From Ichthyophonus hoferi (Eukaryota; Opisthokonta; Ichthyosporea; Ichthyophonida; Ichthyophonidae), in contig NAOQ01000431.1 in assembly GCA_002751075.1 (NCBI GenBank), forward strand, positions 26,103 to 49,634: a DNA stretch of 23,532 nucleotides, read 5' to 3'. Below are positions 1-15,540 of this stretch, piece by piece; position 1 is the stretch's first letter, and every line of letters begins with the position of its first letter. The translations under genes and the position numbers were made by a program. The notes beneath the pieces are model-generated. The model was given only the letters and a program-made list of their open reading frames with translations, ran no database searches and was not told the origin of the DNA.

Positions 1-3546
<3,546 letters not shown>

Positions 3547-3550
3547 GTCT

Positions 3551-3556
3551 AATAAA
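3551..3556 (+). terminator. PSMD14 polyadenylation signal AATAAA
   Basis: A canonical AATAAA begins only five bases after the PSMD14 stop codon. If used, the 3' UTR would be only a few tens of bases long. No competing AATAAA is closer. Use is inferred from position only. Confidence 0.6.
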
Positions 3557-6062
3557 TTACACTACCTACACTCTGTGATTCTATTGATGTTTGCTAGAGC
3601 CGAAGCGTTCACTCCACTTTTACAGTTCATTGCTTTATTTGTTATTATATTTGTTTATTACTAGTTATTTTTGATAGGGATTCTTTGTGAACAATTAATG
3701 TTTCTGAATGGTTTGGAGCTAGGTGCTACAAAGTCTATAATTCAATCAACTCATAGAACAACTTAGGCTAATCGCGTACAACCCATCACATACTACGTAA
3801 GTATCGATCAGTTAGTGGCTGGTCTGTTTGGATTGAATGGAAAATGGGTTTGTAGCATTGAGAGCCAATCGAGTCTTTAAATATAGACTCTGCTAACTAC
3901 AACTTTAGCCTGTCGTTTTTCTGACGACAGCAGATACTAGTTTTATTTTCATTATATTTTTATGTAGTTGTCTGAATTTTATGTGTAATTCCTTATGCAT
4001 ATCAGCTACTACGTATACATATTGCCTTATAGATATTCCTACATACCTAGGGGAAAATACCTTTGTATTCATCAATGTTAAAGCGTAATTGGCTGTATAT
4101 TTGAAAATTTTAACCAACTCTTACAGATCCAATCATATTTACTCCTTAAATATCTATCTATATCTATATTGGTAAGCATAATATATTGCTATGATTGCGC
4201 CTACTATCATTCTCCAAGATAATCCTGCAAGGTTTATAGTTTTAGGGTAACTTTCACTAGTTTGAAATAAATTTGGGCAATAGAATATTGTATTCGACTA
4301 GCCAAGATTGTATTTACGTCCTCTCCCTATACTATATATATGGCAAATAACTGTCACACTCCAATGATGTATTTTAGTGTTTCGAACAGGTTTCTATTTC
4401 ACACGACTTTAGAGGTAGATGTATAGTCTTTAGTAATATAATTTATCAAGTTAATTTACGGTTGTTTGAATCTCCAGTAGATACTACAGAATTACAAAAC
4501 AATTTATTATTTGCTTAGCCATCCTCGGCAAAACTTATCACATGGTTTGAATGTGATATCTATTTAGAAAACTCTCTCGTTTTTGATACCATTAATATAT
4601 TCAAAGTGTTAACTATTACAGTTACCATGTACCCCAATAGGATACAGTAGTGACCTAGTATATAGTCTTTGCACTGGTTGCAATCATGTATAAATTTAAA
4701 TACAGTAACGTCTATAAGAGGGCGGCTCCATAGATTGCCCTAAGGCAGCGAAAAAACTATGCCAACAACTGGCTAGTTTATAATAAACTGGATTGAGATA
4801 CTCTTCAACATCTGGAAGAAAACATCTATGAAGGAATAACAATAAAATTTAATTGAAAACCACGAGCCTGGAGATAAATCAGAACTACCACATTATAAAC
4901 GTCAATATTTTTTTATTTTTCCTTTTAGGGCATGCTTAACATCTGCCAAAAATTAGTCGGCAGGTTCAGTGCCTGTAATCTATTACCACATAGAATTGTT
5001 GAAGTACTGAATATATATGCAATAATAAGTGCTAATAATATTAAATGATATGTTACATATCGAATGTGCTAGTAAGTGATGAGATTAGCTGAACATTGTA
5101 CAACCTCTCCATGATAATCAATGATGCTTACTGGTGTTTACCAACTAATACAACTCCAATAAAGTATACAGGCTGGGTCCAGACTGGTTCTAGGCATGTG
5201 CATTTGTTCATAAACGTAGTGTAAGAATTAATCTAAATAGTCAAGCTGCACATCGGCCGAGTCTGTGTGTTAGATTTTGGAGTATACTAAAAACAGCTGA
5301 TTAAGCAAAATATTGGTGACATTATAGCTATATCAACGAAATATCCACAAAAGTATAATTGTTGGAATCATACAATACTATGTAATAATATTAAGTAAAT
5401 ATTCTCTTTTCTAACCACCTACAAATCCTGCCGATTCTCATAACATACAGCATACTATATAAGGATTACTTAATCCTGCAGCCAGCACAGTTAGGTAGTC
5501 TAACATAGTATTTTTATAGTATTGTATGTTAACCAATATTCTTAGTAGATCTAGTCTTGTGATTTTATTGCAATAGCTTATGATTGGGGGAGATAGATGG
5601 CGCCATCCCTTGTATAGAGTTAGGAGGTTAATATCTTAAAATACCATTGGGTAATATTTTTTATAAAGCCAACTAATAAATTTATAATTAGCTATTTATC
5701 ATATACTCGATATTTGATTGGTGAGAGATGACTAGCTAAGCTGACACTGAAGGCTAGATTAATAGGTGGCATTATTAATATATTCTCGTACAAAACATCT
5801 GACTGATAACTAACTATAATACTTATTATATACGTACATACTAATACTTTTTTTACATGCGCATATATATATATATACTCTCTCCTTATTATAATCATTA
5901 AAACAATTATCAACATTAAGAAAAAAGTATAGAGATATAGCTCTTTATACTATTTATTATATTATTATATGATATTATGCTTAGATCTTGCATGCCTTTA
6001 TTGTAGACAAGTAGTGAGATCCCTGTAGAATTTACCCTCTAGTGTGTGTTGGTTCGTGAAAC
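3557..6062. other. Intergenic region between PSMD14 and SREBF, no gene recognised
   Basis: This 2.5-kb stretch has no reading frame that looks coding on either strand; frames of 70-odd codons at 3905-4117 and 5692-5916 (minus strand) show no domain, no splice context and AT-driven residue content. A short perfect hairpin (CTGTCGT at 3910-3916 with ACGACAG at 3924-3930) is present. Candidate promoter motifs lie near 5580-5610. The last part should contain the SREBF 5' UTR, whose limits I cannot define. Confidence 0.6.
5582..5607 (+). promoter_or_regulatory. Candidate SREBF promoter element: inverted CCAAT box plus GGCGCC palindrome
   Basis: GATTGG (an inverted CCAAT box) at 5582 is followed by the perfect 12-base palindrome GATGGCGCCATC at 5596-5607. 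GGCGCC is rare in DNA this AT-rich and occurs only twice in the window, here and upstream of the third gene. The site is about 460 bases before the SREBF ATG. YY1-like (GATGGCG) and E2F-like (GGCGCC) cores overlap here. No classical sterol regulatory element was found. Promoter role is inferred. Confidence 0.3.
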
Positions 6063-8544
6063 ATGTCCGAAATGCGTAAGTAAATCCTGCTTTCTATAGT
6101 GCATTACAAATGTTGTATTAATATGTAATATAATATACACTCATATAAAATTCAAACAGCATGTCATACTATATTATTATATTATTATAACTGTTATGAT
6201 GCTAAGTATGCGTACACTATATCTTAATGAAATAGAAACGTATCTATACATCAATACACTAAAGGTGAAACAAAAAAAATCGTGTAGAAACTTACATTAC
6301 ACATAATAAATTATATAATATATAGCTGTGTTCTATAGAGATTATTAATACTATACTCTATATCGTGGTATGAGTTATTGACTGGAGTGCCTAGATATAT
6401 ATATATATGGATATATGTCTATAATATATTATCATACAAATATAGCACATTTTCATATAATATCATATGCTCTGCTGTACTATACTATAATAGAAGACAA
6501 TTCAAACATTGTCTGTGTTTACCTTGTTATTGTTGTGTTATGTTCTCTTAGTACAAGGTTTGTGTCGGCTAGTGAGGGATTTCATTTTGTGTGTGTATAT
6601 AGTATACATATATTGTCTGATCATAAGATATTGTATTGCATTGTATTGGATTACATTATAACATAATATAATATTTATATTTTATTATATTATACTATAT
6701 TGCATTATATTATATTATTTTATACTATATTGCATTATATTATAATATTTTATACTATATTGCATTATATTATATTATATTATATTATATTATATTATAT
6801 TATATTGTATTATATTATATTATATTATATTATATTATATTATATTATGTTATGTTATATTTATAGTATATTAAAATACATTACATTTCCCCTTCTTACT
6901 ATTGGTCTACACATAGAGGATATTCCTGGAGGATACGATGACGTGTTAGCAGACCTCCTAGACTTTCAAGAGAAGAACCCCATCCTATATGCCCCCCAAG
7001 ACCAGACTCCGAACCACTCACTCACCAGCTCATCACCCTTATCGGGAACCAACACCAGTGATCAGTTTGATTTTGGTGATCTTGAAGATGATTGGACCTT
7101 ATCCGGAGGGAGCCATAATCAGCTAGAGATGATGACGCTTAATAATTTATTGGTGGGAAATACTGGGCCAATAGGGACACAGATCATTCCCAAGAGTGAG
7201 GTGACGTATAGTCCAATTGCCCTGTCGCCACCCAATGGTATGCATCTTGACCCAATGAGAAATGGGAATATGGGTCACCCGGGACTACCTTCTTCTTTTG
7301 TAATGGTATGTTGTGTTATGTTATCTTTTATTCTATATTGTTATGCTAATGGTATGTATGTTGTTGCTATGCTATGCTATGTTATGTTGTTTTATGTTAT
7401 GCTATGTTATGTTATGTTATATTCTATTCTATTTTGTTATGTTAATGGTAAATATGTTGTTGCTATGCTATGCTATATTATGTTAATGTTATATTATGTT
7501 ATGTTGTATGTTATATTATGTTATATGTTGATGGTAAATTATATTATACTGTATGATCTTATATTTTAGCACATAATTTTATACATTTTATTTACGGATG
7601 TTCATTGGTTTAGGATCCTACTAGTCAGGTGTCCTTTCCCACCTCTGAGCACGAATTCAATTCTGCACATATATCACAGGCTCAAGTAAGTAACAAACAA
7701 AGATGATTGGCGAATAAATTTAATAGGCAAATGTCTTGTACCTGTATATTACTATTTTGAAATGCTTAGTTGTATTTTTAAATGTATATATATTTTGTTA
7801 AACACTTGCCTTTATTGTAATATATATACTATATTTTCACATGCATATTCGTATTTTTAAGTACATTTTTATATATTTTTAAATGTACATTTATATTGTG
7901 ATGTACAGGCTATATTTTTAATCAATATTTATATTTTTAAATTAATATTAATATTTGGTATATAAATAAAATAAAGCCGTCAAGAAAGTTTATTAGAATA
8001 GCTATTTGCAACCATTAGTTGTTTTATGTTAATGTTTCTCTTTATATTTTAATATTTATTTATGACTGTATTTGAATATTTAACCAAGCATATCTAGGGG
8101 TCTATTCTATGTACAGATATTTATAGCAATATGATTATATCATTATACTATTATACCGTCATACTATAATACTACTGCCCTAATATTTTACCCCCTTCCC
8201 AGAACTACTATATGAACCAACCACAAATAAGCAAATTTCCCTCGATGCCACCTACCTTCCAATCAAATTTGCCCACGCAAGAACAAGCCAATGCCACCAT
8301 TTTTGCTGCTGCCGCTGCCGCTGCGAGCGCGGCCGCTGCGGCAATCCCATTCGTGCAGGCACAATCACCTTTTCCTATTGGTCTACAGAGTGCGAATATG
8401 AATTATAAGCAGAGTGACAAAGCGAGTTTTGTGTATTTTATGTTTATAGTATATGTATTTACAGTGTATATATGTGTATAGTATGTGTTTATATGTATAT
8501 AGTATATACATATATATGCTTATATTATATTATATATAATATAC

Positions 8545-8578
<34 letters not shown>

Positions 8579-8626
8579 TTCTTGTTATTGTTATTATGAC
8601 TACTACTATTGTTATTATCCCTATTA

Positions 8627-8658
<32 letters not shown>

Positions 8659-11600
8659 GCTATTACTATTATTATTATTATTGCTATTGTTATTATTATT
8701 ATTATTATTACTATTATTACTATTCTTATTCTTATTTTTATTATACTATTATATATTTTTACACTTACACATTTACCCCCAACCAATCAAATATATTTAA
8801 TTTTATTATATCTTATTTCTGGTTTCTAACGAGTCTGTATTATCCAATCAGGTTCCTATCCAACGTCTATCTATGGTCAGCAATAAGAAGTCGAAGTGGT
8901 TGAACGAGTCCAATAATAAATCAAGTCATAATAAGATTGAGAGGCGATACAGAGATAAACTCAATGGCCAATTGGTCTCTTTAAGAGACGCTATTCCGGC
9001 TACCAATGGGTGCCCGAGGGTAATTTTTATGTTTTTAATTTTAAATGTTTGGGTGTGAAAAGCTAGCGTATAATGGTACGATATGATATGATGGTGTATT
9101 AATGTAATAATATGATAGGATGATAGATGAATGTACTAGTATGTTAATGTAATTGCTTTACTCTACAATATAATAATATATAGATTACCCAGGCTTCGTA
9201 AGAGGATATACGATCTCATATACGTGATTTAAATTTTATAATGATTGGTTTACATTATCATTAAAATCCTGACATCCCTGAATATATATATATATATATA
9301 TATATATTACGTCACAAATATTCTAACAGCCTGCCCCCACTCTCTTACCAATACCAATAGTTTATTAGTTTTGAATATATTTTATTTAAATTTTGTTTAA
9401 ATTTTATTCAAAACTAATTTCACATGATCAAATTTTAAAATCACGTATATAAAATTAAAACAATATTTCTACAGGTCAATAAAGCCACAGTTATGCGGAA
9501 AGCAGTCGAGTATATTAACTATTTACATACTAATAACGCCCGTTTAAAACGACACAATGATTCGCTCTGCGCTTTATTAAACGCGCACGGATTGGGCCAA
9601 CTGGCTGCTGAAATCATGGCGGAAATGGATGAAGAACCAAGTGATGGTGGTGAAACGGTGGTGAAACCAAAGAGGAAGGCCAGAAAGAGTAGGTGTATGT
9701 ACAATGTGTAGAACGGATGGTTATGATTACGTAAGACTGTACTTTGTGTAAGGGAGGGTAGGTATATATAGATGAGGTCATAGCCGGTATTGGAGAGTGA
9801 CTATTGGTAGTCTATTTTAATTACAGTACACGTCATTATACTTACATACCTTTCTTTATTCCATCCAATGATAGCCTCTCTTGACACCCCTGTCTCCAAG
9901 GCAACACGCGTGATGGGAGTGGGACTGATGATGTTTTGCTTTGCTTATAACCCATTGGCTGGTATGCTACCCTTAAATGAGGAGGCTGTGTCAAGGTAGG
10001 GATAGAATAGGCTGTATATATATATGTCGAGGGATTGCTTGGTGCTTTAAATGTGTTAAGATAACTCGTGTATGGTGACCAGTGTATTTCCCATATATGT
10101 ACATATACTTACCATATGTGTACATCTACAGTGCCACTGTTAGGGTACTCTCCAGCTTTAACGAACCAATGAGCGTGCAGACCCTGGTAGTGATAGCGGA
10201 TAGGGTGTGGTGGGCCCTCCGCATAATCCTGCTGTTAATCTTCTCTTTGTACTGTATCCTCCCTCGCCTCGTCACCTTGGAAACCTCTCCGGTACAGTGG
10301 GACAAGGTTAGTTGATGGACGATTGCTGTACATTTTTATATTGGTGGAGGGTTGCTGTGCACCTTTAATTTGGTGGTGGGTTATAATACAGCATATTGAT
10401 TGGTAACCAACATTCTTCTGTGATTCTTACGTCAATGTGACGCCATGCTCTTATGTTGACGTCATAGATTGTATAATAATAATACCTCTCATCGGTACTA
10501 TTGAAGTTATTAATGAACTAATTAGGCAATGATATCTCATTCTCTCCTGCCTTATATAGCTTTATCGTAATATATAATATAGTACAATATAATGCAATAC
10601 ACTACATCTTATCAAGTAATGTTTCTCTCATCTCATAGGCCACCAATCATTCCAAGCATGCAACCAAAGCCCGGTCTTCTCGTAAGCTAAACCAATCAAA
10701 ACATCACTTGGAAGCAGCCCTCCTTTCTATTGGCCGTGCTGTACCTACGGAAAATGCACGCGAGCTAGGTCTCGCAGTGGTATGGCAGATAATTAGACAA
10801 CTAAGTCACCGACTATATGTAGGCACGTGGATTGAGTCATTGATTCTAGATCACTCGGAAAGCGCAGTGGATTCCCGGGAAACAGTGGCTGATCTCTATC
10901 AATCATTACAACGCTTGGCACTAATGTCAGCTCTCACAGCCAAACGTGTAAATCTTTCTAACCCCGAGTTTACTTCCAACCCTGCCACCGCGGCACCCAA
11001 AGCGTCAGGGCTTAGGCTGTTGTACGCTACTTTATGTGCGGTTAATGAAGCAGATGTATTGGCTGCCATCAACGCTTCTCCTGTTTTATTGGCAGATATT
11101 TATATCACTACGGTGGCAGTGCTGGTGGCCTTGGATGTTTCTCCTTTTTTGATTCGTTTATACAGTTGTCTAGCTGCCAATCAGCGCAAGGCCTGTGCTA
11201 CTGCTGGCGTGTCGATTGGTGCAGATCGGGTAAGAGAAAGATTCTATAGGTATTTATATGGAGAAAGAATAGTATATAGATAGCAATTGGGCAATAATCA
11301 CATATATATCTATATATAGAACAGGTAACAACAATACAGTAGCCAATTATTTTTCCCTCTTGTATTAATTTAACTAATCATAATAATTTATATATATATA
11401 CCGAGTACTAAACATGGCTATATTTCCACATACAGGAATGGGCCTATCACAGTGAAGGAATGGCTTATCTTCAAAGTGGGCAATGGCTAGAGGCGTCCCG
11501 CTGTGCCGCCCACATAGGCCAATCACAAGCTACTACTCCCATTGTTTTAATAGGCCATATATCACGTACGCAACGGGTATTGGAGGGTTATAACGCGTTA

Positions 11601-14293
11601 TGTGAAGGAGTACAGACATGCACTGAATTAACCGATCTGTTCTGCAGCCTACATAATCAGGTACCTACGTCATTATGACATTATTATTATAGCAGTTTAT
11701 ACAATTGATGTTAAAAATTAAAACTTCATGGCTTAATGAAATAATACATTTGTTTTTGATTTATAAGGTTATTAATTTATAGCTATAAACTAATTGGCTC
11801 CTTTTGTTTAATTATTAGAGTGAAAAGTACTACGTGATTAGTTGTTTTTTCTGTTGTTATCCAAATTTTCTTGCATTTAGGGTTGAATCATTTTGGGCCG
11901 GATTCGATATTACCTTATTAAGGCTAATCATTGCATTACCCATCACCAATTTGGTCAGCCAATAACATATATATATATATATATCCATAGTGAAAGTTAA
12001 AAAAAGATCAATTGAAAACATATTTGTGTATAGAGCGGATGGTATATGAGAGTATATTTTTTTATATTAATACATACGCATATATATATATGATAATACA
12101 AAGTCACTAGATAAAAGCCTATATATACATTAGACTCTAAGAAGCATTATATCATCTTTTAAATTTTTCATTTTATTGGCTATTATTTTTTATTTCCGAC
12201 CCCATCCTTCGTCATCAAAGTCCACCAATAAAATTCCTTTGCTCTTGGACAATAACCGTTTTTATTGGTTGAGATATATATAACTGATATTTCTTCTATC
12301 CTACAGGCTGTAGAAGCACATGATGTATCTACCATTGGTTGGTGTGCCGTTGGTACAGCTGTATGCATGTTACGACTGGATAATATTACTCAGGCTCGAA
12401 CCTTACTGACTGTCATCCAGTTACCTAGTTCTGTTGCTGCGTGAGTAGTGCTATTATTGTTACTATTATGATTATTATTATGAATGCTACTACTATTTTA
12501 TTCATATATCCATATTTTTCTCCTTCCATCTACCAATGCGAAGCATGGTATACTCAATCTAATTGGTCTTTATCTCTCCCCCTATATAAATATAGTGAGG
12601 CGCAGTCATTGCTTTATGCACTCAAAGCAGCCGTCTATCTACGAGATGGACAGCCGGAGTTGGCTCGTGAGTCTGTGATTGCGTCATCAAATGCCTTAAT
12701 CAATGCTACGGGGTTGTTGGTTTTGAACCCAATAGCTGCCAGTCAGAGTCTCAGGTTAAAACTGCAGTGTTTAGCTGCGGATATTCTATTGGGTGTAAGG
12801 TGGGTTAAATTTAAATGCTTGATTATTATTGGTTAGTGACTGGGCTGTATGTATGGTATGACGTGCGCATGACGTGCATGTGTACATATATATATATATA
12901 TATATATGTGTGTGCATGGTATGGTGTGGTCTATATATATAATAGCAATCTGTTCAAGTCGTTTTTTAGTTATACTCTGTTCTGAATGTAAAACAGCCTT
13001 TTACTTTTTATTGTTGTTGTTTTATAAGCTGTGGAATAATTTTGCATTGTGGCACAATGGCTTCAATCAATCGATATCATTATTTAAGGGATGACCTATA
13101 TATAGTAACGTATACTATTTGATAATATACTATACTACAATACAAGCACTGACAGGTAAGATGGTTGCAGGATGGACCTTAGTGAGGACAAATCCTACAA
13201 TTTCGAGGAAGAGGTGTCACGTGACATGGTAGCGTTAGGTCGCATTGCTGAGATATTGCCATTGGCTCAAACTATCGTAAGTACTACATGCATATATATA
13301 TGATGCAGGTAGTTAAGTAGATTGTTATTATACTATACTATATTGTATTGTATTGTGTTATACTATACTATATTATATTATGTTGTATTATATTATACCG
13401 TATTATATTATATATAGTCTGATATTATAGTCTATTTTGGTTTTTTAATTAACCTATGGCATGGGGTCATGGTCAGATTCTACGCTATCAAGGATGCTTC
13501 CGACAGCTGAACGGTGGATCTATACGTCATACCCAGTACTTCTTGCAGAAGGCGGCTAAGACGGCTAAACGTCACGGCCAGATGAGGGATGAAGCACTGG
13601 CATTAATAAATATGGCTAAGGTCTGTATCACAGCTAATTTCCAAATTAATTAATTAACTATTAACGGCTCCTAAGTCTCCCCTGCGTAGACTGGGCTAAT
13701 CTTCATTTTAAACTTCTTAGATTAATTAGACAACAGTTTATGAGCTAATGAAAGCCCTACCAATCAAAATTTTGTTTGGGCTTATATATACTGCTTATGG
13801 AGTGCGAGATTAACCAATAGGCTTACACATAAGGATTGTGGCCACCTATCACTAATTAAAAAATACCATTATTAATCTTACCACAGTAGAATATTCTATG
13901 TGACCATATCTATGTATGCTATTATATATATGTATTAGTTGGTGTGTGTATACTTATCTATTGCATTACGTACAAGGTGACATGGGCAAAGCTCTTTTTT
14001 ACTTATATAAATGAGATACTATATTTACTGCATTGTGCAATGCTATACTTACTATACTCTATATATATCAATCTATTGCATTTAATCTAACCACACTTAC
14101 CCATCCTCCTCCAATCACCCACTCTCACTCTTAATCTATTCAATAGATGCCCAGTACCTGTGTACTAGCCAGTGAACGACAGCAGTGGTTGGAGCGTGCG
14201 AACACCCTGCTAACAGCCAATCATAGCTATGGAGACCTTCATAGATGCCATCTGTTACAAAACTCATTGTTTTCGCCCACAGCTGCACAGTAA
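6063..14293 (+). CDS. SREBF: Sterol regulatory element-binding protein (SREBP), membrane-bound bHLH-zipper transcription factor
   Basis: SREBPs sit in the ER with SCAP, are cut by site-1 and site-2 proteases when sterols are low, and release a nuclear factor for lipid-synthesis genes. Fifteen coding exons fit in phase: 6063-6075, 6917-7305, 7614-7685, 8203-8430, 8852-9019, 9475-9688, 9875-9995, 10132-10306, 10639-11229, 11436-11660, 12307-12440, 12596-12799, 13171-13276, 13477-13620 and 14147-14293, about 976 residues (human SREBP1: 1147). Residues 1-60 are acidic; a poly-Ala tract follows near 190-205. The VPIQRL block precedes the basic region HNKIERRYR, whose Tyr267 is the SREBP hallmark, then HLH and zipper to about 326. 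Helix 1 holds AYNP (Asn387-Pro388), the lumenal loop RVLS at 406-409 fits a site-1 cut, helix 2 is about 428-444. The rest is the SCAP-binding regulatory domain, with INASPVLLADIYITTVAVLV as a strong match. The exon 6 donor is uncertain (9688 or 9694), and the 13-base first coding exon rests on phase fit. Confidence 0.93.
6655..6862. repeat. (ATTAT)n pentanucleotide satellite in SREBF intron 1
   Basis: The stretch begins with three copies of a longer unit containing TTTTATACTATATTGCATTA and passes into a near-pure ATTAT array with single interruptions (one TTGTA, then TTATG). Because pentamers without stops stay open, it creates a spurious frame that reads into SREBF exon 2. The rest of this 841-base intron (6076-6916) is plain AT-rich DNA. 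Confidence 0.9.
7306..7560. repeat. (TTATG)n pentanucleotide satellite filling SREBF intron 2
   Basis: Immediately after the exon 2 donor the intron consists of degenerate TTATG/CTATG/TTATA pentamers. A longer unit, TTATGTTAATGGTAAATATG-like, recurs near 7340, 7437 and 7522. It keeps the exon 2 frame open for about 85 codons into the intron, which could mislead gene prediction. Intron 2 is 7306-7613. Confidence 0.85.
7686..8202. other. SREBF intron 3, AT-rich, no feature beyond TTTTTAA-type repeats
   Basis: This 517-base intron is rich in loosely repeated motifs such as TATATTTTTAAAT and TACATTTTTATAT between 7760 and 7960. No coding content was seen. The acceptor at 8202 has a good pyrimidine run. 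Confidence 0.6.
8308..8345 (+). other. CpG-rich poly-alanine tract in SREBF exon 4
   Basis: A run of GCT/GCC/GCG/GCA codons encodes 13 residues that are Ala except one Ser, lying between two Gln/Pro-rich stretches of the N-terminal activation region. It is one of the most GC- and CpG-rich spots in an otherwise AT-rich window. Codon mixture rules out a recent pure GCN slippage. Poly-Ala tracts in transcription factors are often transactivation or repression spacers; the function here is unknown. Confidence 0.8.
8547..8755. repeat. (TTA)n trinucleotide satellite in SREBF intron 4
   Basis: A long imperfect ATT/TTA array with G, C and A interruptions fills most of the intron between exons 4 and 5 (8431-8851). 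Frames on both strands through it (poly-Leu, poly-Tyr, poly-Ile) are artefacts. It ends about 95 bases before the acceptor at 8851. Confidence 0.92.
9020..9474. other. SREBF intron 5 with (TA)n run
   Basis: This 455-base intron splits the loop of the bHLH domain. It holds a pure (TA)n run at 9282-9308 and AT-rich DNA including ATGATA-type repeats near 9070-9130. No other feature was recognised. Confidence 0.7.
11661..12306. other. SREBF intron 10, AT-rich, no gene recognised
   Basis: This 646-base intron holds several short (TA)n runs (around 11968-11984 and 12078-12091) and multiple CCAAT/ATTGG pentamers. A minus-strand frame of 61 codons at 12183-12368 overlaps exon 11 and is not credible. 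Confidence 0.6.
12800..13170. other. SREBF intron 12 with (TA)n run
   Basis: This 371-base intron contains a (TA)n run near 12887-12906 next to a TGACGTGCGCATGACGTGCATG stretch built of two near-identical GACGTGC units. The plus-strand frame at 12906-13094 lies entirely in the intron and shows no sign of coding. Confidence 0.6.
13318..13420. repeat. TACTA/TTATA pentanucleotide repeat in SREBF intron 13
   Basis: Degenerate TACTA, TATTG and TTATA pentamers fill most of the 200-base intron between exons 13 and 14 (13277-13476). It is the same type of pentamer array as in introns 1 and 2. Confidence 0.75.
13621..14146. other. SREBF intron 14, no feature recognised
   Basis: A 526-base AT-rich intron before the last coding exon. 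Its 3' end (14100-14146) has a strong pyrimidine-rich acceptor tract with a CCAATCACCCACTCTCACTC stretch. Nothing else stands out. Confidence 0.6.
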
Positions 14294-14591
14294 TAATGAT
14301 GTAGCATCCACTAAACACGTAATATAGGTGGGAGTGGGTGAAGGAATGGTTGTTGTAAGAATAAGAAAATGATAGTACCTGTATTATGTAAATAGCTATT
14401 ATAAAATATATACAACGGTAATTATTGGTGTATAAGCCGTTAATCCTTTTTTTAAATACGTCCTTGTGGTATCGTCTGAACCCTTCGGATTAAGATGATA
14501 GATATACATACATATTAACTTATTTAGGTGTGAAAGATTGTGTTTTACTAGCTTCAATCATATCACACCATTGAACCGTTGAACGAGTTCC

Positions 14592-14597
14592 AATAAA
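14592..14597 (+). terminator. Candidate SREBF polyadenylation signal AATAAA
   Basis: This is the first canonical AATAAA after the SREBF stop, about 300 bases downstream, followed by a T-rich stretch (GCTTCTAATTTTT) some 25-40 bases on. Its use is inferred from position and context. Confidence 0.5.
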
Positions 14598-15540
14598 ACT
14601 GCAATTTGCCTTTTACGATTGCTTCTAATTTTTAGATATGAACTGTGTGTTTAAATTTATAACTTAATGTTAATTGGTTGATAATACTATTAAATATATA
14701 GATCATATCCATCTTCACAATTATATGGTTGCGTATATATTTAAACAGTTTGTTATATTAGCCACATGCATGTAGGTACGTATATCTAATTGGATATAAG
14801 GATAGTAGATTAACCGTTAATCCAATTATAACCATGCTTGGATCAAACTCATATTAGATCAACTATAACTTCAATCAATAAATTAATCTTGCCATTATCA
14901 TACAAATCACATGAGGTCAATTCCAGACCCAACCACTCTTGTAATCAATGAATACTAGTATCAGTCACCATAAATCAATAAGCTGATGGTGGTTAATCAA
15001 CAATCAGTCGGAGAAGTGCTGATGAAAACCCTCACTATTGAGGGGATAGTTCCAAAAAAAAATTTAATAAAACAAAAACACTTAATTCTTTAAAATTCAT
15101 TCGAACCGATCTAGCAATTAATTAAATGTTCACTTACACAAACCAATAAAATTCATATTAACTTTACCATTGATACAAAATAGCCGCCGCTAACTTTAAT
15201 TTCCTCTACCTTGTTATTTGTATCTTAGCATTATTCATGTAATAATGGTAGCACCAGTGAATAAATAAGCCATGTTGATCGCCAATTATTATATATATTA
15301 TTAAAGCTATAAATTATTTCATTATTTGGACATATATGCTGCAGTGCCCTGGTACATATTTGTACCTAATAATTCGATCCTCAACTGTGTAATATGAATA
15401 TATTGGTTTATTATATATTATTTATTTATTATTTATTTACTTATTATATTTTTAATTAAATGTACTATCACTCACTGGCGTCTAAGGTTTCCAGCTTATT
15501 AACCGTGACTCACATCTACCCAATAAAAACTGTTCATATG
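14598..15540. other. Intergenic region after SREBF, no gene recognised
   Basis: AT-rich DNA without a credible frame. Two small perfect inverted repeats are visible: CCCTCA/TGAGGG with a 4-base loop at 15031-15046, and GGTACA/TGTACC with a 4-base loop at about 15351-15366. Otherwise nothing recognisable. Confidence 0.6.

Noticed and set aside
3905-5916. Minus-strand frames at 3905-4117 and 5692-5916
   Set aside because: Short, AT-driven composition, no domain, no splice or start context.
8472-8903. Overlapping poly-Tyr, poly-Leu and poly-Ile frames on both strands
   Set aside because: They are translations of the (TTA)n microsatellite in SREBF intron 4.
15101-15125. Reverse-strand GGTTCGAAT as a possible tRNA or SINE B box
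   Set aside because: No matching A box at proper distance and no cloverleaf could be drawn.
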